64,000 bases of DNA from Halopiger xanaduensis SH-6 (GTDB lineage Archaea > Halobacteriota > Halobacteria > Halobacteriales > Natrialbaceae). Positions within the stretch are counted from its first letter, which is position 1. Each line of letters opens with the position of its first letter. The position numbers and the translations under genes were made by a program. The stretch spans positions 1,934,270 through 1,998,269 of the forward strand of contig NC_015666.1 in NCBI RefSeq assembly GCF_000217715.1, read 5' to 3'. Below the pieces are notes generated by a model, which saw nothing but the letters and a program-made list of their open reading frames with translations, ran no database searches and had not been told where the DNA came from. This document shows, one piece after another, positions 51,885-60,217 of the stretch.

Positions 51885-53171
51885 TCAGGAGAACGACGAG
51901 AGATCCACGTCTCGGTTCTGCACCTCGCTGCTGCGATCGACGAGCTGATCGTACGTCGGGAGGTCCTCGAGCGAGGAATCCCGACGGACGGCCTTGACGA
52001 TGTGTTTCGGATCGGTGACGAGCCGGTGCAGCAGGTAGCTGCCCTGCGAGCGGCCGCCGCCGGTCTTCTCGGACTCGATGACCCCGAGGAACGCCTGCTC
52101 CTTGAGCTGGCGGTAGAGCCCGTTCTCGGTGATCGGATCGTTTGCGACCAGTTCGCAGATACCGACGTAGCGCTCGTAGATCTCGCGGGTCTTGTACGTC
52201 TCGCGGTCGCCGGTGATGATCCGGCTCGCGAGCGCGTACAGCGCGAGCTTCGCGTGGACGGTCGCGCCGCTGGTGAGCTCCTCGATCCGGTTGATCTCCG
52301 CGACCTCCTGTGCCTGCTGGATGTGGTCCTCCGAGACGATTTCTGAGCCGGTCCGGCGCGCGAGTTCGCCGGCCTCCTTCAGGATCTCGATCGCCTTGCG
52401 CGCGTCGCCGTGTTTCTTTGCGGCTAGGGCCGCGCAGAGCTCGATCGTCCCGTCCTCGAGGACGTCCGGCTGGAAGGCGTCCTCGCGGTTGCGCATGATC
52501 TCCCGCAGCTGGGAGGCGTCGTAGGGGTGGAAGAACAGTTCGCGGTGGCCGAAGCTGCTGTCGATGCGCTCGTCCAGGGTTTCCCGGTACTGGATCTTGT
52601 TGCTGATGCCGATCACGCCGATGTAGGCGTCGGTCTTCTGGGCCTCGCGGGCCCGCGAGAGTTGCATCAGGATGTTGCTGTTGTCCAGTTTATCGATCTC
52701 GTCCAGAATAACTACGATCGAATCGAAGCACTCGTCGAGGATGCGCCAGATGTGCTGGTAGTACTCCATCGTGCCGACGCCCCGGAGGGGGATGTGCTCC
52801 TGGTAGCCGGTCTCCTCCTTGAGATTGAGGGCTAACTGGCGGGTCGCCCGCGTCTCGGTGTTGGCTTCGGAGCAGTCGACGTAGAGGACGCTGCAGTCGA
52901 TGTCGTTGCGCTGTGCGGCGTCGCGAGCGCGGGTCGCGACGTGGCGGGAGATGAGGCTCTTTCCGGTGCCGGTCTTGCCGTAGATCATCACGTTGTTCGG
53001 CGGATCGCCCCGCGTGATCGCCCCGACCTCGGCCGCGACCGATTGAATCTCGTCGTCGCGACCGACGATCCGGTCCTCGTCGGGGACGTGACCGACGTGG
53101 AGGAGCTCCTTCCGATTGAAGATCGGATCGTGAGATTGAAAGAGCGGATCCCCACCAGCCTGATCGGACAT
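51885..53171 (-). CDS. orc1: Orc1/Cdc6 replication initiator
   Basis: The protein has 428 residues and is an AAA+ ATPase that recognises origin boxes and loads the MCM helicase. Walker A is GKTGTGKS (65-72), Walker B VVILDEID (153-160), and the sensor-1 segment IGVIGISNKIQYRE follows. The C-terminal winged helix (about 320-410) includes TYKTREIYERYVGICELVAN and SYLLHRLVTDPKHIVKAV. Length and motifs are complete. Its TATA box is on the minus strand at 53193-53202 with the ATG about 26 bp on, so it is leaderless. A CGGACA-TGTCCG palindrome (53165-53176) covers the start codon. The gene is transcribed away from the origin, as is usual for haloarchaeal oriC-linked orc genes. Confidence 0.96.
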   Translation of the reverse strand: MSDQAGGDPLFQSHDPIFNRKELLHVGHVPDEDRIVGRDDEIQSVAAEVGAITRGDPPNNVMIYGKTGTGKSLISRHVATRARDAAQRNDIDCSVLYVDCSEANTETRATRQLALNLKEETGYQEHIPLRGVGTMEYYQHIWRILDECFDSIVVILDEIDKLDNSNILMQLSRAREAQKTDAYIGVIGISNKIQYRETLDERIDSSFGHRELFFHPYDASQLREIMRNREDAFQPDVLEDGTIELCAALAAKKHGDARKAIEILKEAGELARRTGSEIVSEDHIQQAQEVAEINRIEELTSGATVHAKLALYALASRIITGDRETYKTREIYERYVGICELVANDPITENGLYRQLKEQAFLGVIESEKTGGGRSQGSYLLHRLVTDPKHIVKAVRRDSSLEDLPTYDQLVDRSSEVQNRDVDLSSFS

Positions 53172-53192
53172 GTCCGCATTCTCGAAGACGTG

Positions 53193-53202
53193 TATTATAA
53201 AA
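53193..53202 (-). promoter_or_regulatory. TATA box of orc1
   Basis: TTTTATAATA on the minus strand is centred about 26 bp before the orc1 ATG at 53171. It lies directly at the origin side of the gene. Confidence 0.65.
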
Positions 53203-53289
53203 CCACGTGAAGGCGTTCAGACTGATAACGTTCAAGTATGGCGACGAATACGCGGTAAATCGCTCGGTCGACGGTTCTCGAGTTCAACG

Positions 53290-53309
53290 CCCCGTGCAGA
53301 CTGAAATCG
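53290..53309 (+). repeat. Degenerate origin recognition box
   Basis: CCCCGTGCAGACTGAAATCG equals copy b (CCCCTCGTTCAGAGTGAAAT and on to CG) with a two-base deletion and two substitutions. It lies about 120 bp upstream of the orc1 start. Confidence 0.4.
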
Positions 53310-53352
53310 CACTCTGCCTGCGGGTTCAGACCGGATTCGTCATACCTACCCA

Positions 53353-53373
53353 CACCCCTCGTTCAGAGTGAAA
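53353..53373 (+). repeat. Origin recognition box, copy b
   Basis: A 21-bp perfect copy with the C4 on the left (G4 on the minus strand), pointing away from the AT-rich element. Confidence 0.8.
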
Positions 53374-53514
53374 TCGGTCGAACGGGTGGGCGGACTCGAG
53401 TAGGTGTGGTGTCGGGGTAGATCACAGGTCCACACCGACGGAAGAGACTCGTCGAACGGACTCGACGATATTCGACTCCTCCTAGAACAGACTTGAAACC
53501 GCCACAACCGCCGT

Positions 53515-53622
53515 TTAGCCATCCGATTTCTCGTCCTCTCTTCTCTTCTCTCTTCACCAACCTAGCTAGTAGTATTGTATCTTACGAATGAAGAAATATT
53601 ATCTTGATCCTATCCGAACTCG
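53515..53622. other. Candidate DNA unwinding element
   Basis: This is the most AT-rich stretch of the region: TAGTATTGTATCTTACGAAT and GAAGAAATATTATCTTGATC, preceded by a 22-nt all-pyrimidine run at 53534-53555. Inverted boxes b and c flank it. It also holds two CTAG sites, rare in this GC-rich DNA. Confidence 0.6.
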
Positions 53623-53689
53623 AGAACGATCGGACCGGTTCGGACGAGATCCCAGCGTAGCCGGCTACCGGCTCCCCCTTCGATCGGCC

Positions 53690-53710
53690 TTTCACTCTGA
53701 ACGAGGGGTG
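53690..53710 (-). repeat. Origin recognition box, copy c
   Basis: A perfect 21-bp copy in the opposite orientation to copy b, with its G4 end facing away from the AT-rich element. Confidence 0.8.
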
Positions 53711-53791
53711 GGGCCCTCCGCAGTCACTAACGGGCCGCCCTCGAGGGACTGAGCCAGTCGTTCCGATACGGTTCGCGTTTCGTCCGGACAC

Positions 53792-53812
53792 CACCCCTCG
53801 TTCAGAGTGAAT
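53792..53812 (+). repeat. Origin recognition box, copy d
   Basis: 20 of 21 bases match copies a and b; only the last differs. Confidence 0.75.
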
Positions 53813-53884
53813 TCCGCCGCGCTATCTCATCCTCCGAATCCGGTGCATCTCCGCCGAATTGCGCCCGATACACCGATTTTCCTG

Positions 53885-53902
53885 TTCACTCTGAACGAGG
53901 GG
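53885..53902 (-). repeat. Origin recognition box, copy e
   Basis: The 18-base core TTCACTCTGAACGAGGGG is intact, but the flanking TTT and TG are altered. Confidence 0.7.
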
Positions 53903-53992
53903 ACTGACTCTATCCACGACGGCCGTCGCTCTCGGGCCCGATCGGTAGACGGTTCGAACGGATTTGCCCCTTACACACTCTCGACGACACCG

Positions 53993-54013
53993 TTTCACTC
54001 TGAACGAGGGGTG
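53993..54013 (-). repeat. Origin recognition box, copy f
   Basis: A perfect 21-bp copy, 71 bp before the ATG of the CitE-like gene. Copies c, d, e and f are spaced by about 90-110 bp. Confidence 0.8.
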
Positions 54014-54084
54014 TCCCTGAGCGAACCGTCCAGCAGCTCGAGGCGAACCCTACTTTCACGGTCGTCGCCCGCGTGTGAGTGGAC

Positions 54085-54966
54085 ATGGCACGGCGAAGCG
54101 TTCTTTTCACCCCCGGAGATCGGCCCGAAATGCTCCGGGCGGCCCCCGAATCCGGCGCCGATGTGATCGTGTTCGACCTCGAGGACGCCGTCTCGCCAGA
54201 CCGGATAGACGAAGCGCGGACTGCCGTCCGGGACGTCCTGACTGATCCCGATTTCGATCCCGACTGCGAGGTCTGCGTGCGGGTCAACGCCGCTCCGAGG
54301 CAGTTCGCGACCGACCTCGAGGCCGTGATCGGCGACGTCGATTCGGACGCCGGTTCGAATGCCGCTTCCCAACTGGACGCCATCGCGCTTCCGAAGGTCG
54401 CCGGTCCGGCGGACGTCCGCGAACTCGTCGCCGAGCTCGAGGCGATCGACGACGCCAACACGGTGCCCATATTCGCGCTGCTCGAGACCGCGGCCGGCGT
54501 GCTCGCGGCACCGGAGATCGCCGCGGTCCCCGCGGCCGACGCGCTCGTATTCGGGGCCGAAGATCTCGCGGCGGACATCGGCGCGACCCGCACGGCGGAG
54601 GGGACGGAAGTGCTCTACGCGCGGGAACGCGTCGTGCTCGCGGCGGCAGCCCACGACTGCACGGCGATCGACACGCTCGTCACCGACTACGAGGACGAAG
54701 CCGCGCTCCGGGCGGATACCGAGTTCGCGATCGAACTCGGCTACGACGGCAAACTGGCGATCCACCCCGCACAGGTCGGGCCGATCAACGAGGCGTTCAC
54801 GCCGACGGCCGACGACCGGGAATGGGCCGAACGCGTCCTCGAGGCCAAACGCGAGGCCGACGCCGAGGGACGGGGCGTCTTCGAGGTCGACGGCGAGATG
54901 ATCGACGCGCCGTTGGTCGCCCAGGCCGAGCGGATCCGGTCCCGGGCGGACGCCGCAGACGAGTGA
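54085..54966 (+). CDS. CitE-like HpcH/HpaI aldolase/CoA-ester lyase
   Basis: The protein has 293 residues. [20 protein letters not shown], then [20 protein letters not shown] with metal-binding Asp/Glu residues, [49 protein letters not shown] and [20 protein letters not shown] are the CitE family sequence. The C-terminal [20 protein letters not shown] is intact. Members cleave or form CoA esters such as malyl-, citramalyl- or methylmalyl-CoA. In haloarchaea related enzymes act in the methylaspartate cycle, but the other genes of that cycle are not in this window, so the substrate is open. A GTG two codons upstream (54079) is possible. Confidence 0.9.
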   Translation: MARRSVLFTPGDRPEMLRAAPESGADVIVFDLEDAVSPDRIDEARTAVRDVLTDPDFDPDCEVCVRVNAAPRQFATDLEAVIGDVDSDAGSNAASQLDAIALPKVAGPADVRELVAELEAIDDANTVPIFALLETAAGVLAAPEIAAVPAADALVFGAEDLAADIGATRTAEGTEVLYARERVVLAAAAHDCTAIDTLVTDYEDEAALRADTEFAIELGYDGKLAIHPAQVGPINEAFTPTADDREWAERVLEAKREADAEGRGVFEVDGEMIDAPLVAQAERIRSRADAADE

Positions 54967-55053
54967 TACCGAGGCTTTTCAATCGTACAGTATTCCTATA
55001 TCTCCATATTCCTTATATTGTTGTTTTATGTCCTACCAGGGATCTTCGCTACG

Positions 55054-55061
55054 TTTATTTT
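55054..55061 (+). promoter_or_regulatory. TATA box of gdh copy 2
   Basis: TTTATTTT is centred about 28 bp before the ATG at 55085. The 118-bp gap is AT-rich, unlike the rest of the window. Confidence 0.6.
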
Positions 55062-55084
55062 GCAGACTTCAGAATCGTCACGTA

Positions 55085-56341
55085 ATGGCAAGCCAAGTCA
55101 ACCCATTCGAGAGCCTCCAGTCCCAGATCGACGAGGCCGCCACCTACCTCGACGTCAGCGACGACGTCATCGAACGGCTCAAACACCCCGAGCGGGTGCT
55201 CGAGACCAACCTCACCGTCGAACTCGACGACGGCAGCCTCGAGCGCTTCAAGGCCTTTCGGTCGCAGTTCAACGGCGACCGCGGGCCGTACAAGGGCGGC
55301 ATCCGCTACCACCCGGACGTCTCCCGCGACGAGGTCAAGGCGCTGTCCGGCTGGATGACCTACAAGACCGCCATCGTAGACATCCCGCTGGGCGGCGGCA
55401 AGGGCGGCATCATCGTCGACCCCGACGACTACTCAGAGAGCGAACTCGAGCGGCTTACCCGCGCGTTCGCGAAGGAACTCACGCCGCTGATCGGCGTGGA
55501 TCGGGACGTTCCCGCGCCCGACGTGAACACGGGCCAGCGGGAGATGAACTGGATCAAGGACACCTACGAGACCTTCGAGAATACGACCGAGCCGGGCGTC
55601 ATCACCGGGAAGGCGCCCGACTCCGGCGGCAGCGCGGGCCGGGTCGAGGCGACCGGCCGCTCGACGGTCATCGCCGCCCGCGAGGCCTTCGACTACCTCG
55701 ACAAGGACCTCGAGGGCGCGACGGTCGCCGTCCAGGGCTACGGGAACGCCGGCTGGATCGCCGCGAAGCTGATCGACGAGATGGGCGCGACTGTCGTCGC
55801 GGCCAGCGACTCGAGCGGCGGCATCTACAACCCCGACGGCTTCGATCCAGTCGCGGCCAAGGAGCACAAGAACGAGACCGGCAGCGTCGTCGGATACGAG
55901 GAAGTCGAGGAGGAGATCACAAACGAAGACGTACTCACGCTCGACGTCGACCTGCTGATCCCCGCGGCGCTCGAGAACGCCATCGACGGCGACCTCGCGG
56001 CGGACGTCGAGGCCGACGTCATTTCGGAGGCCGCGAACGGGCCGCTAACCCCCGACGCCGACGCGGTGCTCGAGGACAAGGACGTCTTCGTCATCCCGGA
56101 CATCCTCGCGAACGCGGGCGGCGTCACCGTCAGCTACTTCGAGTGGGTCCAGAACCGCCAGCGCTTCTACTGGGACGAGGAGCGCGTCAACGAGGAACTC
56201 GAGGCGATCATCGTCGACGCGTTCGACGCGCTCGTCGAGACGTACGAGGAGCACGACCTCGAGAATCCCCGCACCGCGGCCTACGTCGTGGCGATCCAGC
56301 GGGTCGCCGACGCGTTCGACGAAGCGGGCTCGTTCCCGTGA
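55085..56341 (+). CDS. gdhA: Glutamate dehydrogenase (Glu/Leu/Phe/Val family), copy 2
   Basis: The protein has 418 residues. Catalytic Lys residues: Lys70 in [16 protein letters not shown], Lys94 in [10 protein letters not shown] and Lys106 in [10 protein letters not shown]. The nucleotide fold has [17 protein letters not shown]. It links glutamate to 2-oxoglutarate in nitrogen metabolism. It lacks the Ser-Glu repeat of copy 1. The ATG at 55085 fits the TATA box. A longer upstream frame begins [12 protein letters not shown] but is not family-like. The two copies flank the origin, both on the plus strand. Confidence 0.94.
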   Translation: MASQVNPFESLQSQIDEAATYLDVSDDVIERLKHPERVLETNLTVELDDGSLERFKAFRSQFNGDRGPYKGGIRYHPDVSRDEVKALSGWMTYKTAIVDIPLGGGKGGIIVDPDDYSESELERLTRAFAKELTPLIGVDRDVPAPDVNTGQREMNWIKDTYETFENTTEPGVITGKAPDSGGSAGRVEATGRSTVIAAREAFDYLDKDLEGATVAVQGYGNAGWIAAKLIDEMGATVVAASDSSGGIYNPDGFDPVAAKEHKNETGSVVGYEEVEEEITNEDVLTLDVDLLIPAALENAIDGDLAADVEADVISEAANGPLTPDADAVLEDKDVFVIPDILANAGGVTVSYFEWVQNRQRFYWDEERVNEELEAIIVDAFDALVETYEEHDLENPRTAAYVVAIQRVADAFDEAGSFP

Positions 56342-56598
56342 GCTGAAGGTTGTCGTTCCGACTTGCCGATTTTCCGTTCTATCTGCGTACCCATCCGCTT
56401 GGTCCTCGCTTGGTCGCGCTTTGTCGCTGAACTCGTCGATCAGTTCACGGATCTGCGGGTCGCAGTCACGGGTTGACTCGAGTAGGGATTCCGTACTTTC
56501 CGATCGACCCTGACAATCCGATATCCGTGGAGGGAGCGAGCGTTTCCGCATGTGGGCCCCTTTTCTACGACAGCCCTGAAGGCCGACTGGACTGCGTC

Positions 56599-58593
56599 AT
56601 GGCTGGGTCCGATCCGCACGGCAGTTTCGAGGACATCCGCGACGAACTCGAGGGAAATCCGATGGCGAAGCTGATTCGGTACGCGCTCCCATACTGGGTA
56701 CCGCTGTGCGTCGGGTTCGTCTCGACGATGATCAACCGCGCCGCGCGGCTGTTTCCGGCGCTGATGCTCGCGGCCGCGATCGATCTGGTGATCACTCAGT
56801 CGGGCAGCGTCGATCAGTTGCTCGCGGCGACCGGCCTCGTGCCGACCGAGCCGATCCCCGCGGACCGCACCGGCGAACGGCTCTCGCTGCTGTACTACCT
56901 GGGGACGTTGACGGTCGGCGCCTACGTCGTCCAGTCGATCACCCACTACCTGTCGCGGTACTTCTTCCAGACGACCGCCCAGCGCATCCAGCACGACCTG
57001 CGGCTGGACACGTACGACCACATGCAGCGGCTCTCGCTATCCTTCTTCAACGACCACCAGACCGGCGGAATGATGGCGATCTTGAACAGCGACGTCAACC
57101 GTCTCGAGGACTTCTTCAACACGGAACTCCGACAGATCACGGAGGCGGTGATGATCTTCGGGCTGGTCGGCGGCTACATGCTCTACACCGAACCCTGGCT
57201 GGGGGCGCTGGTGTTGCTCCCGGTGCCGCTGATCGCCCTCGCGACGGCGAAGTTCATCATCTGGATCGAGCCGAAGTACAAGCGCATCCGCGAGCGGGTC
57301 GCCCAGTTGAACACGCGGCTCTCGAACAACCTCGGCGGCGCGGCCATCGTGAAGTCGTTCGATCGCTATGACGTGGAGCGCGGCCGCGTCGCGGAGCAGA
57401 GCCGCGGCTACCGCGACGAGAAGATCGGCGCGATCACGGTCCGGAAGGCGTTTTTCGCCTCGCTGCGGCTGCTGGTCGGCGCGATGTTCGTCTCGATCCT
57501 CGTCGCCGGCGGCTACTCCGTCGTCACCGCGGGCGGGCTCACCGCCGGCACGTTCGTCGTCTACTTCATGTACCTGCGGGAGCTCGACGGCCCGATGACC
57601 CGGATCGGCAAGACGGCCAACAACTACCAGAAGGCCAAATCCAGCGCCGAGCGCGTCTTCGGCATCCTGGCGACCGCCGCCGACGTCCAGTCGCCGCCGG
57701 ACGCCGAGTCCCCCGACGCGGTCGCGGGCGACGTCGCGTTCGACGACGTCCGGTTCAGCTACGGCGAGGGCGGCGAGCGCATCCTCGAGGGCGTCGACCT
57801 CGAGGTCGAGGCCGGCGAGACGGTCGGCTTCGCGGGGACCAGCGGCTCCGGGAAGTCGACGCTGCTGAAGCTCCTTCCTCGCTTCTACGACGTCGACGAT
57901 CGTCACGCCTTAGCAGACGGCGGCGTCGACGCCGAACGCGGCGGCGACGCGGCCGTGCGGATCGACGGCGTCGATGTCCGGGACTACGACCTCCAGACGC
58001 TCCGGGATCGGATCGGCGTCGTCGAGCAGGATCCGTACATGTTCTCCGGGACGATCCGCGAGAACATCGCCTACGGCGACGGCGAGGCGTTCCGGACGGT
58101 GCTCGAGGCCGGCGAGGACGGCGGCGACGTGCCGGCCGACGTGGACCGGCGAATCCGCGAAGCGGCGATCGCCGCGGGCGCCCACCAATTTATCGAGGAG
58201 TTGCCCGAGGGCTACGACACGATGGTCGGCGAACGCGGGGTCAAGCTCTCGGGTGGCCAGCGCCAGCGGGTCTCGATCGCGCGGACGATCCTCAACGACC
58301 CCGACCTCATCGTCCTCGACGAGGCGACCAGCGACGTCGACACCGAGACGGAGGAGGTCATCCAGCGCAACCTCGACGAACTCACCGCGGATCGGACCGC
58401 GTTCGTCATCGCGCACCGACTCTCGACGATCCGGGACGCCGACCGGATCGTCGTCATGGACGACGGCGAGATCATCGAGACCGGGACCCACGAGGGGCTC
58501 ATCGGCAGGGACGGCACGTACGCCGACCTCTGGGACTCGCAGACGGGGACCGACGACGGTCCCGGTGGCCGGTCGCTCGAGGCGGACGACTGA
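56599..58593 (+). CDS. ABC exporter, fused membrane and ATPase domains
   Basis: The protein has 664 residues and is a half-transporter. Residues about 30-340 hold six helices (LYYLGTLTVGAYVVQSITHY, MLYTEPWLGALVLLPVPLIA). The ATPase has Walker A GTSGSGKST, a Q-loop VVEQDPYMFSGTIRENIAYG, signature LSGGQRQRVSIART and Walker B LIVLDEATSDVD. It has an unusually long region between Walker A and Q-loop (about 20 extra residues rich in Gly and Asp, ADGGVDAERGGDAAVRIDG). It exports lipids or drugs as a homodimer in most members. The ATG at 56599 is chosen; the frame is open upstream without family sequence. The 257 bp before it hold nothing convincing. Confidence 0.92.
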   Translation: MAGSDPHGSFEDIRDELEGNPMAKLIRYALPYWVPLCVGFVSTMINRAARLFPALMLAAAIDLVITQSGSVDQLLAATGLVPTEPIPADRTGERLSLLYYLGTLTVGAYVVQSITHYLSRYFFQTTAQRIQHDLRLDTYDHMQRLSLSFFNDHQTGGMMAILNSDVNRLEDFFNTELRQITEAVMIFGLVGGYMLYTEPWLGALVLLPVPLIALATAKFIIWIEPKYKRIRERVAQLNTRLSNNLGGAAIVKSFDRYDVERGRVAEQSRGYRDEKIGAITVRKAFFASLRLLVGAMFVSILVAGGYSVVTAGGLTAGTFVVYFMYLRELDGPMTRIGKTANNYQKAKSSAERVFGILATAADVQSPPDAESPDAVAGDVAFDDVRFSYGEGGERILEGVDLEVEAGETVGFAGTSGSGKSTLLKLLPRFYDVDDRHALADGGVDAERGGDAAVRIDGVDVRDYDLQTLRDRIGVVEQDPYMFSGTIRENIAYGDGEAFRTVLEAGEDGGDVPADVDRRIREAAIAAGAHQFIEELPEGYDTMVGERGVKLSGGQRQRVSIARTILNDPDLIVLDEATSDVDTETEEVIQRNLDELTADRTAFVIAHRLSTIRDADRIVVMDDGEIIETGTHEGLIGRDGTYADLWDSQTGTDDGPGGRSLEADD

Positions 58594-58609
58594 TGCCCAC
58601 CGGTCCGGA

Positions 58610-58675
58610 CCGGCGGCTGACGACCGCCCGATCGCGGGACGCTCCGGCGGCTGACGACCGCCCGGTCGCGGGACG
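58610..58675. repeat. Imperfect 32-bp tandem duplication
   Basis: Two 32-bp copies (58610-58641 and 58644-58675) differ at one base; the period is 34. Each begins CCGGCGGCTGACGACCGCCC. It lies between the ABC exporter stop and the DUF2062 start, where nothing is coded. Confidence 0.7.
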
Positions 58676-58763
58676 ATCGCCCGGCGGTTCCGCCGTCTCT
58701 GGGGTACTCGGACGCGGCTACTCGGTATCTTTTTCCTGCTCGAGTTCGACCGACGGATAAACC

Positions 58764-59261
58764 GTGAGGCTTCGGGAACGGCTCGGTCGGTACCGGGAAC
58801 GCGCCCGCGAGGAACTGACGGCCGCGTTCCGCGAGGAGCGCACGCCGCACCAGATCGCGGCCAGTTTCGCAACCGGCGTCTTCGTGACGGCGCTCCCGAC
58901 CGGCGGCTTCGGCGTCGGTCTGTTCTTCGTCTTCTGTTCGCTGTGGTCGTGGGTCAGCAAACCGGCCATCTTCGCGTCGGTCGCCGTCCTCAATCCGTTC
59001 GTCAAACCCGCCGTCTACGTCGCGAGCTTCCAACTCGGCGGGCTGGTACTCGGCACCGGGCCGGTCCCCTCGAGCGAGGTTTCGGTCGATCAAGCCGGAA
59101 CGGCGGCCCGGCAACTGCTCGTCGGCAACGTCGTCGTCGCACTCGCGCTGGCGGCGATCGGCTACGTGCTCCTGTTGCGGGTGACGCAACTTTACCGCCG
59201 GCGCGACGGGCAGTTGGACCTGCACCGAGCGTCGGCCCTGCCGAACTACTTCCGGCGCTGA
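58764..59261 (+). CDS. DUF2062 membrane protein
   Basis: The protein has 165 residues. The DUF2062 core is PHQIAASFATGVFVTALPTG, then FGVGLFFVFCSLWSWVSKPA, SVAVLNPFVKPAVYVASFQL and GTGPVPSSEVSVDQAGTAAR. It has three or four hydrophobic helices and basic ends. The family is widespread and not understood. The start is GTG at 58764 (MRLRERLGRYRERAREEL); a TATA-like TATCTTTTTC lies about 30 bp upstream. Confidence 0.85.
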   Translation: MRLRERLGRYRERAREELTAAFREERTPHQIAASFATGVFVTALPTGGFGVGLFFVFCSLWSWVSKPAIFASVAVLNPFVKPAVYVASFQLGGLVLGTGPVPSSEVSVDQAGTAARQLLVGNVVVALALAAIGYVLLLRVTQLYRRRDGQLDLHRASALPNYFRR

Positions 59262-59338
59262 CGGGCCGGTCCTATCGGGCCCCTAACTATTCAGCAAACG
59301 AACAAACACTTATGAACTGACTCTCGATTGTCGCGGTG

Positions 59339-60151
59339 ATGCAACGCAGATCCTTCATCGCCGGTCTCGGAATCGGCGGACTCGCCGCCCTGTCCGGCTG
59401 CCTCGGCGTAATCGGCATGGACGAACATACGTCGACGCCGGCCGGCGTCGATCCCGGCGTCCGCGAGGACGCGGGCTACGAAGCTCCGACGCTCGAGGAA
59501 CTGGTCGTCGAGCGGGCGGTCGGAACCGACGCCTACTCGGAGACGATCACGGTCACCAACCACCAGACGCAGTACGAGAAGGTCGTCGACATGGGCCCGC
59601 TGGGCGAGCAGCGCGGGGCCGTCTTCTCCGTGCTCTCGACGCCGCAGATCGAACTGGCGGGCCGGCAGTTCAACCCCGTCGAGGAGATGTCCACGACGGA
59701 ACTCGTCGAACTCATCGCGAGCAACTACGAGGGCATCGGTAACGTGACCCTCGAGGAGGAAGCGGCGATTCAGGTCCTCGACCAGGCGACGACGCGCTCG
59801 CGGTTCACCGCGGACGCGGAGTTCGAGGGCCGGAGCGTCGAGGTGGACCTGCACGTCACCGAAGCCGTAGAAACCGACTCGGACCTGCTCGTCACCGTCG
59901 GCGTCTATCCGCAGCGACTCCGCAGCCAAGAGGAAGACGACGTGCTGGCGCTGATGGAGGGCGTGACCGAAACGCTCGAGGAGGACGCGTCGACCCCGAA
60001 CGACGGCGATGCCGAGAGCGGGGAGGGAGACGGCGAGAACAACGAGAGCGACGGTTCCGGCGGGAACGAGACGCAGGACGGAAACGAAAGCGGCGACGGT
60101 AACAGTGGCGCCGACAACGACAGCGACGACGGCGGTCTCTTCGGCGAGTAA
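59339..60151 (+). CDS. DUF6517 family Tat lipoprotein
   Basis: The protein has 270 residues. The signal peptide MQRRSFIAGLGIGGLAALSG ends with the lipobox Cys. The core has TNHQTQYEKVVDMGPLGEQR, GAVFSVLSTPQIELAGRQFN, SRFTADAEFEGRSVEVDLHV and LLVTVGVYPQRLRSQEEDD, as in the haloarchaeal DUF6517 family. The last 50 residues are a Gly/Asn/Asp-rich disordered tail. It is anchored outside the cell and has no known function. An ACTTATG element about 27 bp before the ATG at 59339 fits a leaderless transcript. Confidence 0.87.
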   Translation: MQRRSFIAGLGIGGLAALSGCLGVIGMDEHTSTPAGVDPGVREDAGYEAPTLEELVVERAVGTDAYSETITVTNHQTQYEKVVDMGPLGEQRGAVFSVLSTPQIELAGRQFNPVEEMSTTELVELIASNYEGIGNVTLEEEAAIQVLDQATTRSRFTADAEFEGRSVEVDLHVTEAVETDSDLLVTVGVYPQRLRSQEEDDVLALMEGVTETLEEDASTPNDGDAESGEGDGENNESDGSGGNETQDGNESGDGNSGADNDSDDGGLFGE

Positions 60152-60217
60152 CTCGCGGTTCGATTACTCCCTTCGTACTCGAGCCCGGCGAGCGGAGGCC
60201 GCGACCAGTAACCGCCG

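Larger units (their letters stand above)
53172..54084. other. Replication origin (oriC-type) with origin recognition boxes
   Basis: This 913-bp non-coding region separates orc1/cdc6 (minus) from the CitE-like gene (plus). It holds five strong copies of one 18-21 bp repeat with a G4 end, in both orientations, plus a degenerate copy. An AT-rich stretch with a 22-nt pure pyrimidine tract (53534-53555) lies between inverted copies b and c. The arrangement orc gene, inverted boxes, AT-rich unwinding element is that of haloarchaeal origins. The frames inside (for example on the minus strand at 53363-53560) are not gene-like. Confidence 0.85.

Noticed and set aside
53363-54166. Short frames inside the origin region
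   Set aside because: They carry the repeated boxes in their translation, have no start context and no family-like sequence.
53951-54366. GGTTCGAA sequences suggesting tRNA T-arms
   Set aside because: No matching acceptor or anticodon stem lies at the right distance; one of them is inside the CitE-like gene.
44941-56341. A methylaspartate-cycle gene cluster (MaoC, CitE, glutamate dehydrogenases, carboxyltransferase)
   Set aside because: The genes are scattered on both strands, the MaoC protein has one hot-dog domain only, and glutamate mutase, methylaspartate lyase and CoA-transferase genes are missing.
56342-56598. Minus-strand frame starting MRKRSLPPRISDCQ before the ABC exporter
   Set aside because: It overlaps the 3' end of gdh copy 2 for most of its length and has no recognisable family pattern.
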